A stretch of 31,321 nucleotides of DNA, taken from assembly GCA_964631605.1 (NCBI GenBank), contig CAZVYG010000065.1, positions 1 through 31,321 on the forward strand, given 5' to 3'. The stretch comes from JARKQH01 sp964631605. GTDB taxonomy: Bacteria; Verrucomicrobiota; Verrucomicrobiia; Limisphaerales; UBA8199. Shown one piece after another: positions 15,381-22,681 of the stretch. The stretch's first letter is position 1. Every line of letters begins with the position of its first letter. Below the pieces are notes generated by a model. The model was not told the origin of the DNA and made no database searches. It was given only the letters and a program-made list of their open reading frames with translations. The position numbers were made by a program, and so were the translations under genes.

Positions 15381-16442
15381 TCAACCGAGTGTCTCCCCCG
15401 GAATGAACCGCGGGATGATGCGGTGATGGCACCCGCGGGCGTCTCCCCCCGACGCAATTTCGAGCACGACGCGGGAAAGCTTGTTCGCAAACACGACCGG
15501 ATCGGCCTGATACCGCGCAACCGAGGGAACAACATGCTCGAGGAACGAGTCGTGATCGCGCGCGATCAACACGGTGTCCCGGGGCAAGCGCAATCCGCGC
15601 TGGATGAGGTGGCCCAGCGCCGTCAGTGCGTGCGTCGGGCGCGACACCAGAAACGCCGTCGGCCGGTCCGCACGCCGCAACAACCGGTCCAGCGTCGCGC
15701 AAATGCCAGGAACCGTGCGGTCGTGCCGGGCAATCACAGTCCGCGCCTGCGCTCCCGCCTCGCGAAAACCCGCTTCGCTCTCCAGGTCGCCGGCCGCAAC
15801 CGATTCCGGATTCAGCAGCGCCAGATGCCTGTGTCCCCGGGCAAGAAATTTGCCCACCGCGTGCCGGCACGTGGCGCGGTAGTCCACATCCACCGACGGC
15901 AGACGCACCCCGCCGTATCGCGAGCCGGAAATGACCGCTGGCAGGCCCCGCTCGTAAAACCATTCCTGCATCCTTTGCGTCGAGAGGTACAGCAGCCACA
16001 CTGCCGGCCGAAGCCGCGAGACCAGCTCCTCCAGCGCCGCCTGCGGACGGTTTGTGTAGCAGTTCCGATGGTTCAGATAGTCAAGTTTATACCCCTCCTT
16101 GGCCAGCGCGTCCCGCACCTCGTCTATCCAGAACAACACCCGCGGTTCCGCGCTCGGCAGCGGTACCGGCGAAAGAACCACCACTTCCCGGCTGGCTCTG
16201 GATTTCGCGGCCCCAGGTCTTGGCCCGATGATCCGGCGGCGGTATCCTCGCCCGCTGCTGATCACCCCCTCGCGAACCAGTTTCGCCAGCGCGCTCCGTA
16301 AAGTCATCCGGCTGATCCCCAACTGCCGGCATAACTCCCGTTCCCCGGCCAACTGTTCGCCCGGCCGGGCCGCCGCGATGTGCTCCTTGAGAATGGCCAC
16401 CGTTTGCGCCACCAGCGACAATCTTTGAGGAGACCGCAACAT
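15381..16442 (-). CDS. GntR-type HTH regulator with LacI-like sugar-binding domain
   Basis: A 353-residue transcription regulator. Residues about 8-71 form a GntR-like winged helix (GERELCRQLGISRMTLRSAL, then LVREGVISSGRG). Residues from about 88 to the end form a periplasmic-binding-protein-like effector domain of the LacI type (VSRPTHALTALGHLIQRGLR, then DTVLIARDHDSFL). This AraR-like architecture is common for regulators of sugar catabolism. The ATG at 16442 is chosen because it sits directly before the HTH; longer forms reaching 16757 add an unrelated 105-residue low-quality extension. The gene points toward the GH5-like lipoprotein gene 132 bases downstream and probably controls it, and perhaps the DUF6259 gene. 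No clear operator was found. Confidence 0.87.
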   Translation of the reverse strand: MLRSPQRLSLVAQTVAILKEHIAAARPGEQLAGERELCRQLGISRMTLRSALAKLVREGVISSGRGYRRRIIGPRPGAAKSRASREVVVLSPVPLPSAEPRVLFWIDEVRDALAKEGYKLDYLNHRNCYTNRPQAALEELVSRLRPAVWLLYLSTQRMQEWFYERGLPAVISGSRYGGVRLPSVDVDYRATCRHAVGKFLARGHRHLALLNPESVAAGDLESEAGFREAGAQARTVIARHDRTVPGICATLDRLLRRADRPTAFLVSRPTHALTALGHLIQRGLRLPRDTVLIARDHDSFLEHVVPSVARYQADPVVFANKLSRVVLEIASGGDARGCHHRIIPRFIPGETLG

Positions 16443-16642
16443 GCCGCTTATTCTCGAAACCTTATGCCAACTGTCGAGCCTTTGCTTCCCACCTCTCCCT
16501 CCCGATGCTCCGGGACAAGCACCGGGACGTGCCGGGAGGGCCCCCCGCCTGCCCCTCTCCCATTTGGTCCAAAACTCTGCGTTTACAGTGGCCCCTCGGC
16601 CGGCGTAGTGACCGCAAGCGATTTCATGCGTGTCAAAAATAG

Positions 16643-16671
16643 TTGGGCGGGGGACCGAACTGGTGTAGAAT
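16643..16671 (+). promoter_or_regulatory. Sigma-70-type promoter for the prohibitin operon
   Basis: TTGGGC (16643-16648) and TAGAAT (16666-16671) are exactly 17 bases apart, and the -10 box matches consensus at five of six positions. Transcription would start about 15 bases before the ATG at 16693, giving a short leader. The rest of the 16443-16692 region shows no gene. Confidence 0.65.
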
Positions 16672-16692
16672 GCGCGCATTGGAACGCGGAAC

Positions 16693-17559
16693 ATGAGTCC
16701 ACAGCATCTCGCACGTTTGGTCGGAGTCGCCTTGTTGATCTTCGTAGTCGTGATCATGGCGGCGTCGGGAACCTATGTCGTGCACCCCGGCTATCGCGGC
16801 GTCGAGGTGACCCTCGGAAAGGTGTCGCCCGCCTTCAAGCCTGAAGGCTTTGGCTTCAAAGCGCCGCTCATCACCCACATTCACCCCATCTCCATCCGCC
16901 AGCAGACCGCCCAGGACAAGGCCGAGTGCTATTCCTCGGATTTGCAGCAAATTCAGGTCGTTCTCCGCGTTCTTTACCGAATCCCGGAAAGCTCCGTCGT
17001 CAAAGTTTACCAGGAATATTATGGAGATCCTTATGAGACGCTGGTCGCCCCGCGGGTGCAGGAGGCGTTAAAGGAAGCCGCCGCGCAACAAAGCGCCGAG
17101 CAGGTGGTCAAGACCCGCGAACAGATCAAAACCCGGTCGCTGGATCTGGCCCGCAAGAAGGTCGGTTCCCTGCTGGTGATCGAGGACATCGTGCTCGAGG
17201 ACATCACCCTGACGCGCGAGCTCGAGAGCGCCATCGAAGCCAAGATGGTCCAGGAACAGGAAGCCGCCAAATCGAAATACGTCCAGCAACGGGCCCAGAT
17301 CGAAGCGGACACAGCCGTTATCCAGGCCAAAGGCGAAGCGGAATCCATCCGCATCCGCGGCCAGGCGCTCAAGGACAACCCGGCTTTTGTGGATTTGAAA
17401 ATTGTGGACAAATGGGACGGCCTGGCGCCGCTGGTCATTGGAGCCGGCGACAACCTGCTGTTCCAGTTCCAGGAACTCGAACGTTTAAGACAAGCTGCAC
17501 CTCATGCCTCCTCCTCGCATGCCCCGACCCCCGTACCCCAACGCAGGCCCTTACGATAA
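16693..17559 (+). CDS. SPFH/prohibitin-family membrane protein, first of a tandem pair
   Basis: This 288-residue protein has an N-terminal membrane anchor (about residues 7-28, LVGVALLIFVVVIMAASG). An SPFH/band-7 domain follows (about 28-200; TYVVHPGYRGVEVTLGKV, then FGFKAPLI and VAPRVQEALKEAAAQQSAEQVV). A long amphipathic helix (about 170-235, rich in Glu, Ala and Gln) probably forms coiled coil. The pattern is that of prohibitins and HflK/HflC, which build ring-like assemblies on the membrane and modulate proteases or lipid domains. Its last 56 bases overlap the start of the second SPFH gene, which shares its layout and much of its sequence. That arrangement suggests a hetero-oligomer made in fixed proportion. 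No protease gene is adjacent. Confidence 0.9.
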   Translation: MSPQHLARLVGVALLIFVVVIMAASGTYVVHPGYRGVEVTLGKVSPAFKPEGFGFKAPLITHIHPISIRQQTAQDKAECYSSDLQQIQVVLRVLYRIPESSVVKVYQEYYGDPYETLVAPRVQEALKEAAAQQSAEQVVKTREQIKTRSLDLARKKVGSLLVIEDIVLEDITLTRELESAIEAKMVQEQEAAKSKYVQQRAQIEADTAVIQAKGEAESIRIRGQALKDNPAFVDLKIVDKWDGLAPLVIGAGDNLLFQFQELERLRQAAPHASSSHAPTPVPQRRPLR

Positions 17560-18382
17560 CCCGTTGAACCGCCCGTTCATCCCGAGGCTCATCGGCATCG
17601 CGGTGCTGGTCTTCATCGTGGTTATTATCTCCTCGACCGCCACCTATGTGGTCGAGCCCGGCACACGTGGCATTAAAGTGACCCTTGGCAAAGCCGCAGA
17701 CCAGTTTCTCCCCGAGGGATTCGGCTTCAAGACACCCTTCATTACCACCATCGTTCCCGTCAACGTCCGCCAGAAGACCGTGCCCCTGCGCGCAGACTGC
17801 TTTTCCTCAGACCTCCAGCAGGTGATCATGGAGTTGCGCGTGCTCTACCGCGTCCCCGAGCAGTCGGTCGTTCAAATCTACAAGCAATACGCCGGCGACC
17901 CGTTCGACAGCCTCATCGCTCCCCGCGTGCAGGAAGCCATCAAGGAAGTCACCGCCCTCCTCACCGCCGAGCAAATCGTCAAGAATCGCGAGGAGATCAA
18001 GAAAGATGCCATCGCGGGCGCCCGCCAAAAAATCGGGGAAATGCTTTGGGTCGAAGATATTGTGATCCGTAACCTCGAACTCTCTCCGGAACTGGAGAAA
18101 GCCATCGAGGCCAAGATGGTCGCCGAACAGCAGGCCGCCCAGGCCCGCTTCACCCAGGCCCAAAAACAGGTCGAGGCCGAAACAGCCGTCATCCGCGCCC
18201 GCGGCGAGGCCGAGGCCATCAAGGTCCGCGGCGAAGCCCTCAAACTGAATCCGGCCTTTCTCCGGCTCGAAATTGTCGAAAAGTGGAGCGGCAAATCCCC
18301 GTTGGTGGTGCCCGCCGACCGCACCACCTCCGGCACCGGATTGCTCCTCCCCCTGGGCGAGGCCCCCGCTTCCACCCCATGA
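17504..18382 (+). CDS. SPFH/prohibitin-family membrane protein, second of a tandem pair
   Basis: This 292-residue paralogue of the preceding gene has a Pro-rich cytoplasmic N-terminus (residues 1-28). One membrane helix follows (about 29-50, IGIAVLVFIVVIISSTATYV), then an SPFH domain (GTRGIKVTLGKAADQFLPEG, later VAPRVQEA-like IAPRVQEAIKEVTALLTAEQ) and a charged helical region (about 190-250). Conserved pairs such as CFSSDLQQ and CYSSDLQQ link the two proteins. The reading frame begins 56 bases before the first gene ends and its own stop overlaps the next start as ATGA, so all three genes are probably translated together. As with Phb1/Phb2 or HflK/HflC, the likely product is a mixed ring complex at the inner membrane. 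Confidence 0.9.
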   Translation: MPPPRMPRPPYPNAGPYDNPLNRPFIPRLIGIAVLVFIVVIISSTATYVVEPGTRGIKVTLGKAADQFLPEGFGFKTPFITTIVPVNVRQKTVPLRADCFSSDLQQVIMELRVLYRVPEQSVVQIYKQYAGDPFDSLIAPRVQEAIKEVTALLTAEQIVKNREEIKKDAIAGARQKIGEMLWVEDIVIRNLELSPELEKAIEAKMVAEQQAAQARFTQAQKQVEAETAVIRARGEAEAIKVRGEALKLNPAFLRLEIVEKWSGKSPLVVPADRTTSGTGLLLPLGEAPASTP

Positions 18383-18579
18383 TTACCCCCCGAGCCCGGG
18401 CCATTGCCCAGATCTGCCTCCTGCTCGGGGTGCTGGTAGCCTTGGTCTTGATTTTTCCCAGAGCCCTCGCCTTCGTGGAAATGGCCGCCCGCGAATTGCG
18501 CTATTTCTGGTGGCTGATCCTGTTGGTCATTCTCGGGATATGGTTCATTTGGGGGCTGGGTCGAAAGCCGAAGCAGTAG
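18379..18579 (+). CDS. Small two-helix membrane protein in the prohibitin operon
   Basis: This 66-residue protein carries two hydrophobic segments (about 9-31 and 42-61) and a short basic tail (GLGRKPKQ). The ATG at 18379 is chosen because it overlaps the preceding stop as ATGA, the usual sign of coupled translation; an in-frame reading from 18283 would lie inside the SPFH gene. No family is recognised. Position and coupling suggest an accessory or anchoring partner of the SPFH complex. Confidence 0.72.
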   Translation: MITPRARAIAQICLLLGVLVALVLIFPRALAFVEMAARELRYFWWLILLVILGIWFIWGLGRKPKQ

Positions 18580-18608
18580 CCATCGGTTTTTTTGTGTCGA
18601 GAAAGAAC

Positions 18609-18639
18609 TTGGCTTTCGCTGGGGGGCATGCTACATACT
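18609..18639 (+). promoter_or_regulatory. Possible promoter for the small basic protein gene
   Basis: TTGGCT (18609-18614) is followed by a TACATACT sequence (18632-18639), giving a usable -10 box at 17 or 19 bases spacing. The match is moderate, but the site is correctly placed in the gap between the prohibitin operon and the gene at 18696. Confidence 0.35.
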
Positions 18640-18695
18640 CCCTCCGCTTCACACTTGGAGCGGACTAGTTGATTGGAAAGCAGACGATTTTAGAT

Positions 18696-18851
18696 ATGTC
18701 ACAGCATCGTAGTTTGCGGGCGGCAGCCATGTTGGGCGGAAAGCGCAACGTGTTGAAGCGTTTCGAGCGGCTCGAGGTATTGAAAAAGCGCGGGCAATGG
18801 AAAGAAGGCGACCGGATCACCGGTCTGCGCAAGACCAAGCCCGACGCCTAA
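18696..18851 (+). CDS. Small basic protein of the Chlamydiae/Verrucomicrobia type (TIGR04137-like)
   Basis: A 51-residue, strongly basic protein: MSQHRSLRAAAMLGGKRNVL, then KRFERLEVLKKRGQWKEGDR, ending in TGLRKTKPDA. The KRNVLKRFER core followed by a LKKRGQW segment and a TGLRKTK end is the pattern I recall for a family confined to Chlamydiae and Verrucomicrobia. As I recall it, that family is thought to be ribosome- or RNA-associated. The ATG at 18696 matches the family start, and the in-frame TTG at 18669 is rejected. No Shine-Dalgarno sequence is evident. A pseudouridine synthase gene follows 85 bases downstream, which fits a translation-related setting. It is also a good phylum marker. 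Confidence 0.85.
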   Translation: MSQHRSLRAAAMLGGKRNVLKRFERLEVLKKRGQWKEGDRITGLRKTKPDA

Positions 18852-18936
18852 TCTTCACTGCCACTTTCAGGTCGAACCCGAGGTCGGAGCCGGCAGGCGC
18901 CTGACCCGGGTTCTGACTTTCCAGCCGGAGATGGTG

Positions 18937-19644
18937 ATGGTGAGACTGCAAAAATACCTGGCTGATGCGGGGGTTGCCTCGCGGCGCGCCAGCGAGCAGA
19001 TCATTCTCGCCGGCCGCGTGCGCGTCAACGGCGTCGTCGTCACCGAGTTGGGCGCCAAAGTGGAGCCCGACCGTGATCATGTGAACCTGGACGGGAAACC
19101 GTTGCGGGCGCGGCGGAAGATTTATCTGGCGTTGAACAAACCGCGGGGCGTGGTCTGCTCCCGCAAAGACGAGCGGGGGCGCCCCACCCTCTTCGAGTTG
19201 CTGCCCAAGGAGTGGGGCCACCTGCACTCCGCGGGCCGGCTGGATTTCAACAGCGAAGGCCTGATCTTCCTCACCAACGACGGCGAGTTAAGCCTGCGCC
19301 TGACCCATCCCCGCTATGGCGTCAGAAAGAAGTACCTGGCAACGGTTGAAGGCCGGGTGGACGACGCGCTCCTGGAAACGCTGATCCGGGGCGTTTACCA
19401 CGACGGCGAACGGCTCAAAGCGGAGCGCGCCCGATTGATATCCGGCGGCCCCTCGCACGCCGTCGTGGAGCTCGAATTGGCCGAAGGCAAGTACCGTGAG
19501 GTCCGCCGGCTGTTCGAGTCCCAGGGACGCACCGTGCGCCGGTTGCAGCGCATTCAAATTGGCAAAATCAAGCTCGGCGAGCTGCGTCCGGGCAAATGGC
19601 GGACATTGACAGAAACCGAAATTAAATCTCTACTGGAGTCCTGA
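18937..19644 (+). CDS. rluB: 23S rRNA pseudouridine synthase, RluB/RsuA family
   Basis: This protein of about 235 residues converts uridine to pseudouridine in rRNA. The N-terminal S4 RNA-binding domain (RLQKYLADAGVASRRASEQI to VNG) is followed by the catalytic domain with AGRLDFNSEGLIFLTNDG, where the Asp of GRLD (about residue 103) is the nucleophile. KYREVRRLFES and VRRLQRIQIG are the usual C-terminal motifs. Two ATGs lie close together: GGAG (18927-18930) abuts the first (18931) but sits six bases before the second (18937), which is preferred. By family RluB acts on position 2605 of 23S rRNA; RluE, RluF and RsuA are closely related, so the exact target is inferred. Confidence 0.92.
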   Translation: MVRLQKYLADAGVASRRASEQIILAGRVRVNGVVVTELGAKVEPDRDHVNLDGKPLRARRKIYLALNKPRGVVCSRKDERGRPTLFELLPKEWGHLHSAGRLDFNSEGLIFLTNDGELSLRLTHPRYGVRKKYLATVEGRVDDALLETLIRGVYHDGERLKAERARLISGGPSHAVVELELAEGKYREVRRLFESQGRTVRRLQRIQIGKIKLGELRPGKWRTLTETEIKSLLES

Positions 19645-19649
19645 ATTTT

Positions 19650-20828
19650 ATGAAAAGAACTTTTTGGCTTTTCTGCGGGGCCATCCTGACCTCGAGCCTG
19701 CTGGCGCAGCAGGTTGCCGATGCGCCACCCGCGACCCCATCAACGCCGTCGCCCGCTCCCGGCGCAACGCCGGCACCCGCACCCGGCACCACGCCGGTAC
19801 CCGCCGCCTCACCGGCTGAAAGCCCGGCGGCTGCCCCGCCTGCCGCCCAGGTCGTGGCTCCCACTGCGGCCTCCAAACCCGCCGCTGCGCCCAAAAAGAA
19901 GACCGCAAAGAAAGCGCCTGCGGCCCCGAAAAAAGCGCCCGCTGTCGAGCTGCGCACTGTCCCCCTGGTGGCCGGCCCGGCAGTCGTGGTGGCCAGCAAT
20001 GTCAACGTCCGCGGTCAGGCCAAGTTGCGCAGTGAGGTCGTAGGCCGCGTGACCAAGGGCCAGCAGGTCACCGTGCTGGAGGAAGTGCTGCTTAAGAAAT
20101 CCGCGCCCGACGAGCCGTCCGCCTGGGCGAAGATTCTCCTGCCGGCCGGCATTCATGTGTGGGTGAATACACATTACATTGACCCCACCAACAAAGTCGT
20201 GGTGGCAACCAAACTCAACCTGCGGAGCGGGCCGGGGGAGAATTACAGCATCCTGGGCCAGTTGCTGAAGGGAGACGCCATCAAGGAATTCGGCTCCAAA
20301 GGCGACTGGCTGGAGATCGAAGCGCCCACCAACGCCTACGCCTTCGTCGCCGCCCAATATTTGCAGCAACTGCCGGCCGAGGCCCCCGCGGTGGCCGTTA
20401 CCCCACCGGCCGAGCCCGGGCCGGCGCCCACGCCGGCCACGGTCACCGAACCGCCCATGGTGGCGGTCGCGCCCACGGAAACGCCCGTACCCGAGCCGAC
20501 GACGCCTGCGCCGGACACCAATGTGGTTGCCGCGGCCCCCGCCGAAACCGAGATGGCCGAGCCGGCGGAGGAGGAACCCCCACCACCGCGCATTGTTGAG
20601 CGCGAGGGCATCGTCATGCCCACCGCCAGCATCCAGGCGCCCACCGTTTACGGGTTGTACAACCCGGACAACCGCCGGTTGATCGAGTATTTGCATAATC
20701 CCTCACCCCACCTTGACCTGTCGCGCTACAAAGGCCTGCGCATCGTCGTCACCGGCGAGGAGGCCATGGATCGGCGCTGGAAAAACACCCCGGTGCTGAC
20801 CATTCAGAAAATCCAGGTGATCGAGTGA
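19650..20828 (+). CDS. Exported protein with two bacterial SH3 domains
   Basis: A 392-residue protein with a signal peptide (MKRTFWLFCGAILTSSLLAQ) and a long Pro/Ala/Thr-rich linker (about 21-105) containing a Lys-rich patch (KKKTAKKAPAAPKKA). Two SH3b-like domains follow: about 112-172 (VVASNVNVRGQAKLRSEVVG) and about 184-245 (VVVATKLNLRSGPGENYSIL). A second Pro/Thr/Glu-rich region spans about 248-315, and a C-terminal region (GIVMPTASIQAPTVYGLYNP to the end) closes the protein. SH3b domains commonly bind peptidoglycan or cell-wall peptides, so an envelope role is likely, though no hydrolase domain is present. The gene starts five bases after rluB and ends four bases before folD, suggesting one transcript. 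Confidence 0.85.
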   Translation: MKRTFWLFCGAILTSSLLAQQVADAPPATPSTPSPAPGATPAPAPGTTPVPAASPAESPAAAPPAAQVVAPTAASKPAAAPKKKTAKKAPAAPKKAPAVELRTVPLVAGPAVVVASNVNVRGQAKLRSEVVGRVTKGQQVTVLEEVLLKKSAPDEPSAWAKILLPAGIHVWVNTHYIDPTNKVVVATKLNLRSGPGENYSILGQLLKGDAIKEFGSKGDWLEIEAPTNAYAFVAAQYLQQLPAEAPAVAVTPPAEPGPAPTPATVTEPPMVAVAPTETPVPEPTTPAPDTNVVAAAPAETEMAEPAEEEPPPPRIVEREGIVMPTASIQAPTVYGLYNPDNRRLIEYLHNPSPHLDLSRYKGLRIVVTGEEAMDRRWKNTPVLTIQKIQVIE

Positions 20829-20832
20829 CGCG

Positions 20833-21720
20833 ATGGCCCTCGAAAACCTGATTGACGGCCGCGCCATCGCCCGGCAGTTGCAGGAGGAATTGGGCCAGCG
20901 CATTGGCGCCCTGCGAGCCCGCGGCATCCAGCCGGGCTTGGCTTTCGTCCGCGTTGGCGAGGACGCCGCCTCCAAGGTTTACGTCGGGCGAAAGGAGAAA
21001 ACCTGCGCCGAGCTTGGGATCTTCTCCGAAACACACGTCCTGCCCGAGGCTGCAACCGAGGGCGAACTGCTGGCGTTGCTCGAACGCTTGAACACCGAAC
21101 CCCGACTTCATGGGGTCCTGGTTCAGGCCCCGCTTCCCCCGCACATCCGGCAGGCGGTGGTTTATTCCACCGTGCGCCCGGAAAAGGATGTGGATGGCTT
21201 TCACCCGGTCAACATGGGCAAGCTGCTGCTGGGGGACAAAAGCGGGTTTGTGCCCTGCACACCGGCGGGAATTCTGGAATTGCTGGTTCGGTCCGGCATC
21301 AAGACCTCCGGCGCGCATGCGGTGGTGCTGGGCCGCGGCAACATCGTGGGCAAACCGCTGGCGGCCCTGCTTTGTCAGAAGGAAAAAAATGCCAACGCCA
21401 CGGTGACCTTGTGCCACTCGGGCACGCGTGACATCGCCGAGCATTGCCGCCGGGCCGACATCCTGGTTGCGGCGATGGGCGTGGCCGAGTTTGTCAAGTC
21501 GGGCATGGTCAAACCGGGGGCGGTGGTGATTGATGTCGGCGTGAACCGCGTGGCCGATCCGGCGGCCAAAGGCGGCTCGCGGCTGGTGGGGGATGTGGAC
21601 TTCGCCAGCGTGCAGCCAATCGCCGGCAAAATCACGCCGAACCCGGGCGGGGTCGGGCCCATGACCATCGCCCTGCTGATGCTCAACACCGTGCGTGCCG
21701 CGGAAGCCGCGACCCGCTAG
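20833..21720 (+). CDS. folD: Bifunctional 5,10-methylene-THF dehydrogenase/cyclohydrolase
   Basis: FolD makes 10-formyl-tetrahydrofolate from 5,10-methylene-THF, with NADP reduction and then hydrolysis of methenyl-THF, in cytosolic one-carbon metabolism for purine and formyl-Met synthesis. At 295 residues it has the family's normal length. The catalytic residues occupy the positions known from the E. coli enzyme: K54 in YVGRK, Q98 in GVLVQAPLP and D121 in KDVDGFHPVN. The nucleotide-binding motif VVLGRGNIVGKP is at about 164-175, and the C-terminal signature TPNPGGVGPMTIALL is intact. The ATG at 20833 lies four bases after the SH3 protein gene. Confidence 0.97.
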   Translation: MALENLIDGRAIARQLQEELGQRIGALRARGIQPGLAFVRVGEDAASKVYVGRKEKTCAELGIFSETHVLPEAATEGELLALLERLNTEPRLHGVLVQAPLPPHIRQAVVYSTVRPEKDVDGFHPVNMGKLLLGDKSGFVPCTPAGILELLVRSGIKTSGAHAVVLGRGNIVGKPLAALLCQKEKNANATVTLCHSGTRDIAEHCRRADILVAAMGVAEFVKSGMVKPGAVVIDVGVNRVADPAAKGGSRLVGDVDFASVQPIAGKITPNPGGVGPMTIALLMLNTVRAAEAATR

Positions 21721-21746
21721 CGTCGCTTCTGATCCATTCGAAACCT

Positions 21747-22196
21747 ATGACACCGACTCGCATTCTACCCGATCTGCAATGCTCGCTCTTGTGCGAGGAA
21801 ATCCGCCAGGAAATCACCGGCAACTTCATCCTGGTCGGCGTCATCAATTTCATCCGCGTGCCCCAATTGCCGGTGGTGGCCCTCAAGCTCAGCCTGTTCA
21901 ACCGCTGGACCGCCGGCGTCGGCCAGTTCACCGAAACCGTTCGCCTGATTGCGCCGGATCAGACCACGGTGTTGCGCAAGGGGGAAGTGAAGTTTGTCCT
22001 GCAGGACGCGGCCTTGCACGCCACCAACGTGACCATGTTCGCCCAGGTCGAGTTCAAAACCGCCGGCACCTATTACGTCGAAGTCCTCGTGGACGATGTC
22101 ATGAAGCTGCGCTATCCCGTCCCCGTGCTGCTGGCGCCGCCCCAGTCGCAACAACCTCAGCCTCCCGCCCCTCCGCCGGCCCCGCCGCTGGAATAA
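21747..22196 (+). CDS. DUF6941-like conserved protein
   Basis: This 149-residue protein begins MTPTRILPDLQCSLLCEEIR and continues with GNFILVGVINFIRVP, a compact beta-rich domain that I associate with the DUF6941 family of unknown function. Residues about 30-128 contain alternating strands, including FNRWTAGVGQFTETVRLIAP and KTAGTYYVEVLVDD, an arrangement suggestive of an immunoglobulin-like or C2-like fold. The last 20 residues are a Pro/Gln-rich tail. There is no signal peptide. It follows folD by 26 bases and may share its transcript. The GC-rich imperfect hairpin right after the stop has no U-run. Confidence 0.75.
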   Translation: MTPTRILPDLQCSLLCEEIRQEITGNFILVGVINFIRVPQLPVVALKLSLFNRWTAGVGQFTETVRLIAPDQTTVLRKGEVKFVLQDAALHATNVTMFAQVEFKTAGTYYVEVLVDDVMKLRYPVPVLLAPPQSQQPQPPAPPPAPPLE

Positions 22197-22279
22197 GCCT
22201 CCCGGACCCGTAACCCGGAGGCCACTTCCTCCGAAATTCAAATCCCGCCTGACGCGCTGCGGCGCCTCACAGCCTCGTG

Positions 22280-22468
22280 CTATTCCTGCCAGACGAAATG
22301 GTCTTCCTCCCGCACCGACTTGGCAGCTTCACTGGAAAGTTCGGGCGTCAGCCAGCGCCGGCGATGCGGCATCTGGTCGCACACCGGGCAGGGCTCCGGG
22401 TCGGCGTCGCGCAACTCGTCAGCGTCCTCCCTCGGGAGCAGGAACCTGAAATGTTTGCAGGTCTTCAT
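22280..22468 (-). CDS. Small hypothetical protein with a CxxC pair
   Basis: A 62-residue reading frame from an ATG at 22468. It contains C5 with H6 and the motif CPVCDQMPHRR at about residues 27-37, and continues into WLTPELSSEAAKSVREEDHF. One CxxC pair plus a Cys-His could form a small metal site. It is probably real because it fills a gap and reads as a plausible folded sequence, but no family is recognised and no ribosome binding site is clear. The flanking stretch 22469-22681 shows no further gene. Confidence 0.45.
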   Translation of the reverse strand: MKTCKHFRFLLPREDADELRDADPEPCPVCDQMPHRRRWLTPELSSEAAKSVREEDHFVWQE

Positions 22469-22681
22469 ACGTTATAAATGAACACCCTTATTGTGACGGT
22501 TGTGTGACAGCCGTATCACGTTTGGGCAACACCGGCCCACGCGTTCTCGCCGCCTCGCGCCCCTGCACACCCTTTGGTGCAATCTCAATGCTGAAGGAGC
22601 TTGGACCATGCCAACGACTTCCGTTTGAATAGCTCGCGGGGATTATTTGACGTTCTCCCCCATTCCCTCCACTTTCGAACC

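Noticed and set aside
16564..16589. Alternative promoter TTGGTC/TACAGT upstream of the prohibitin operon
   Set aside because: The spacing of 14 bases is too short, and the 16643-16671 site is better.
18580..18600. Terminator after the prohibitin operon, suggested by a run of seven T
   Set aside because: No stable stem precedes the T-run.
22490..22530. CRP-like site (TGTGAC...TCACG)
   Set aside because: The half-sites are eight bases apart, not six, and no regulated gene is placed suitably.
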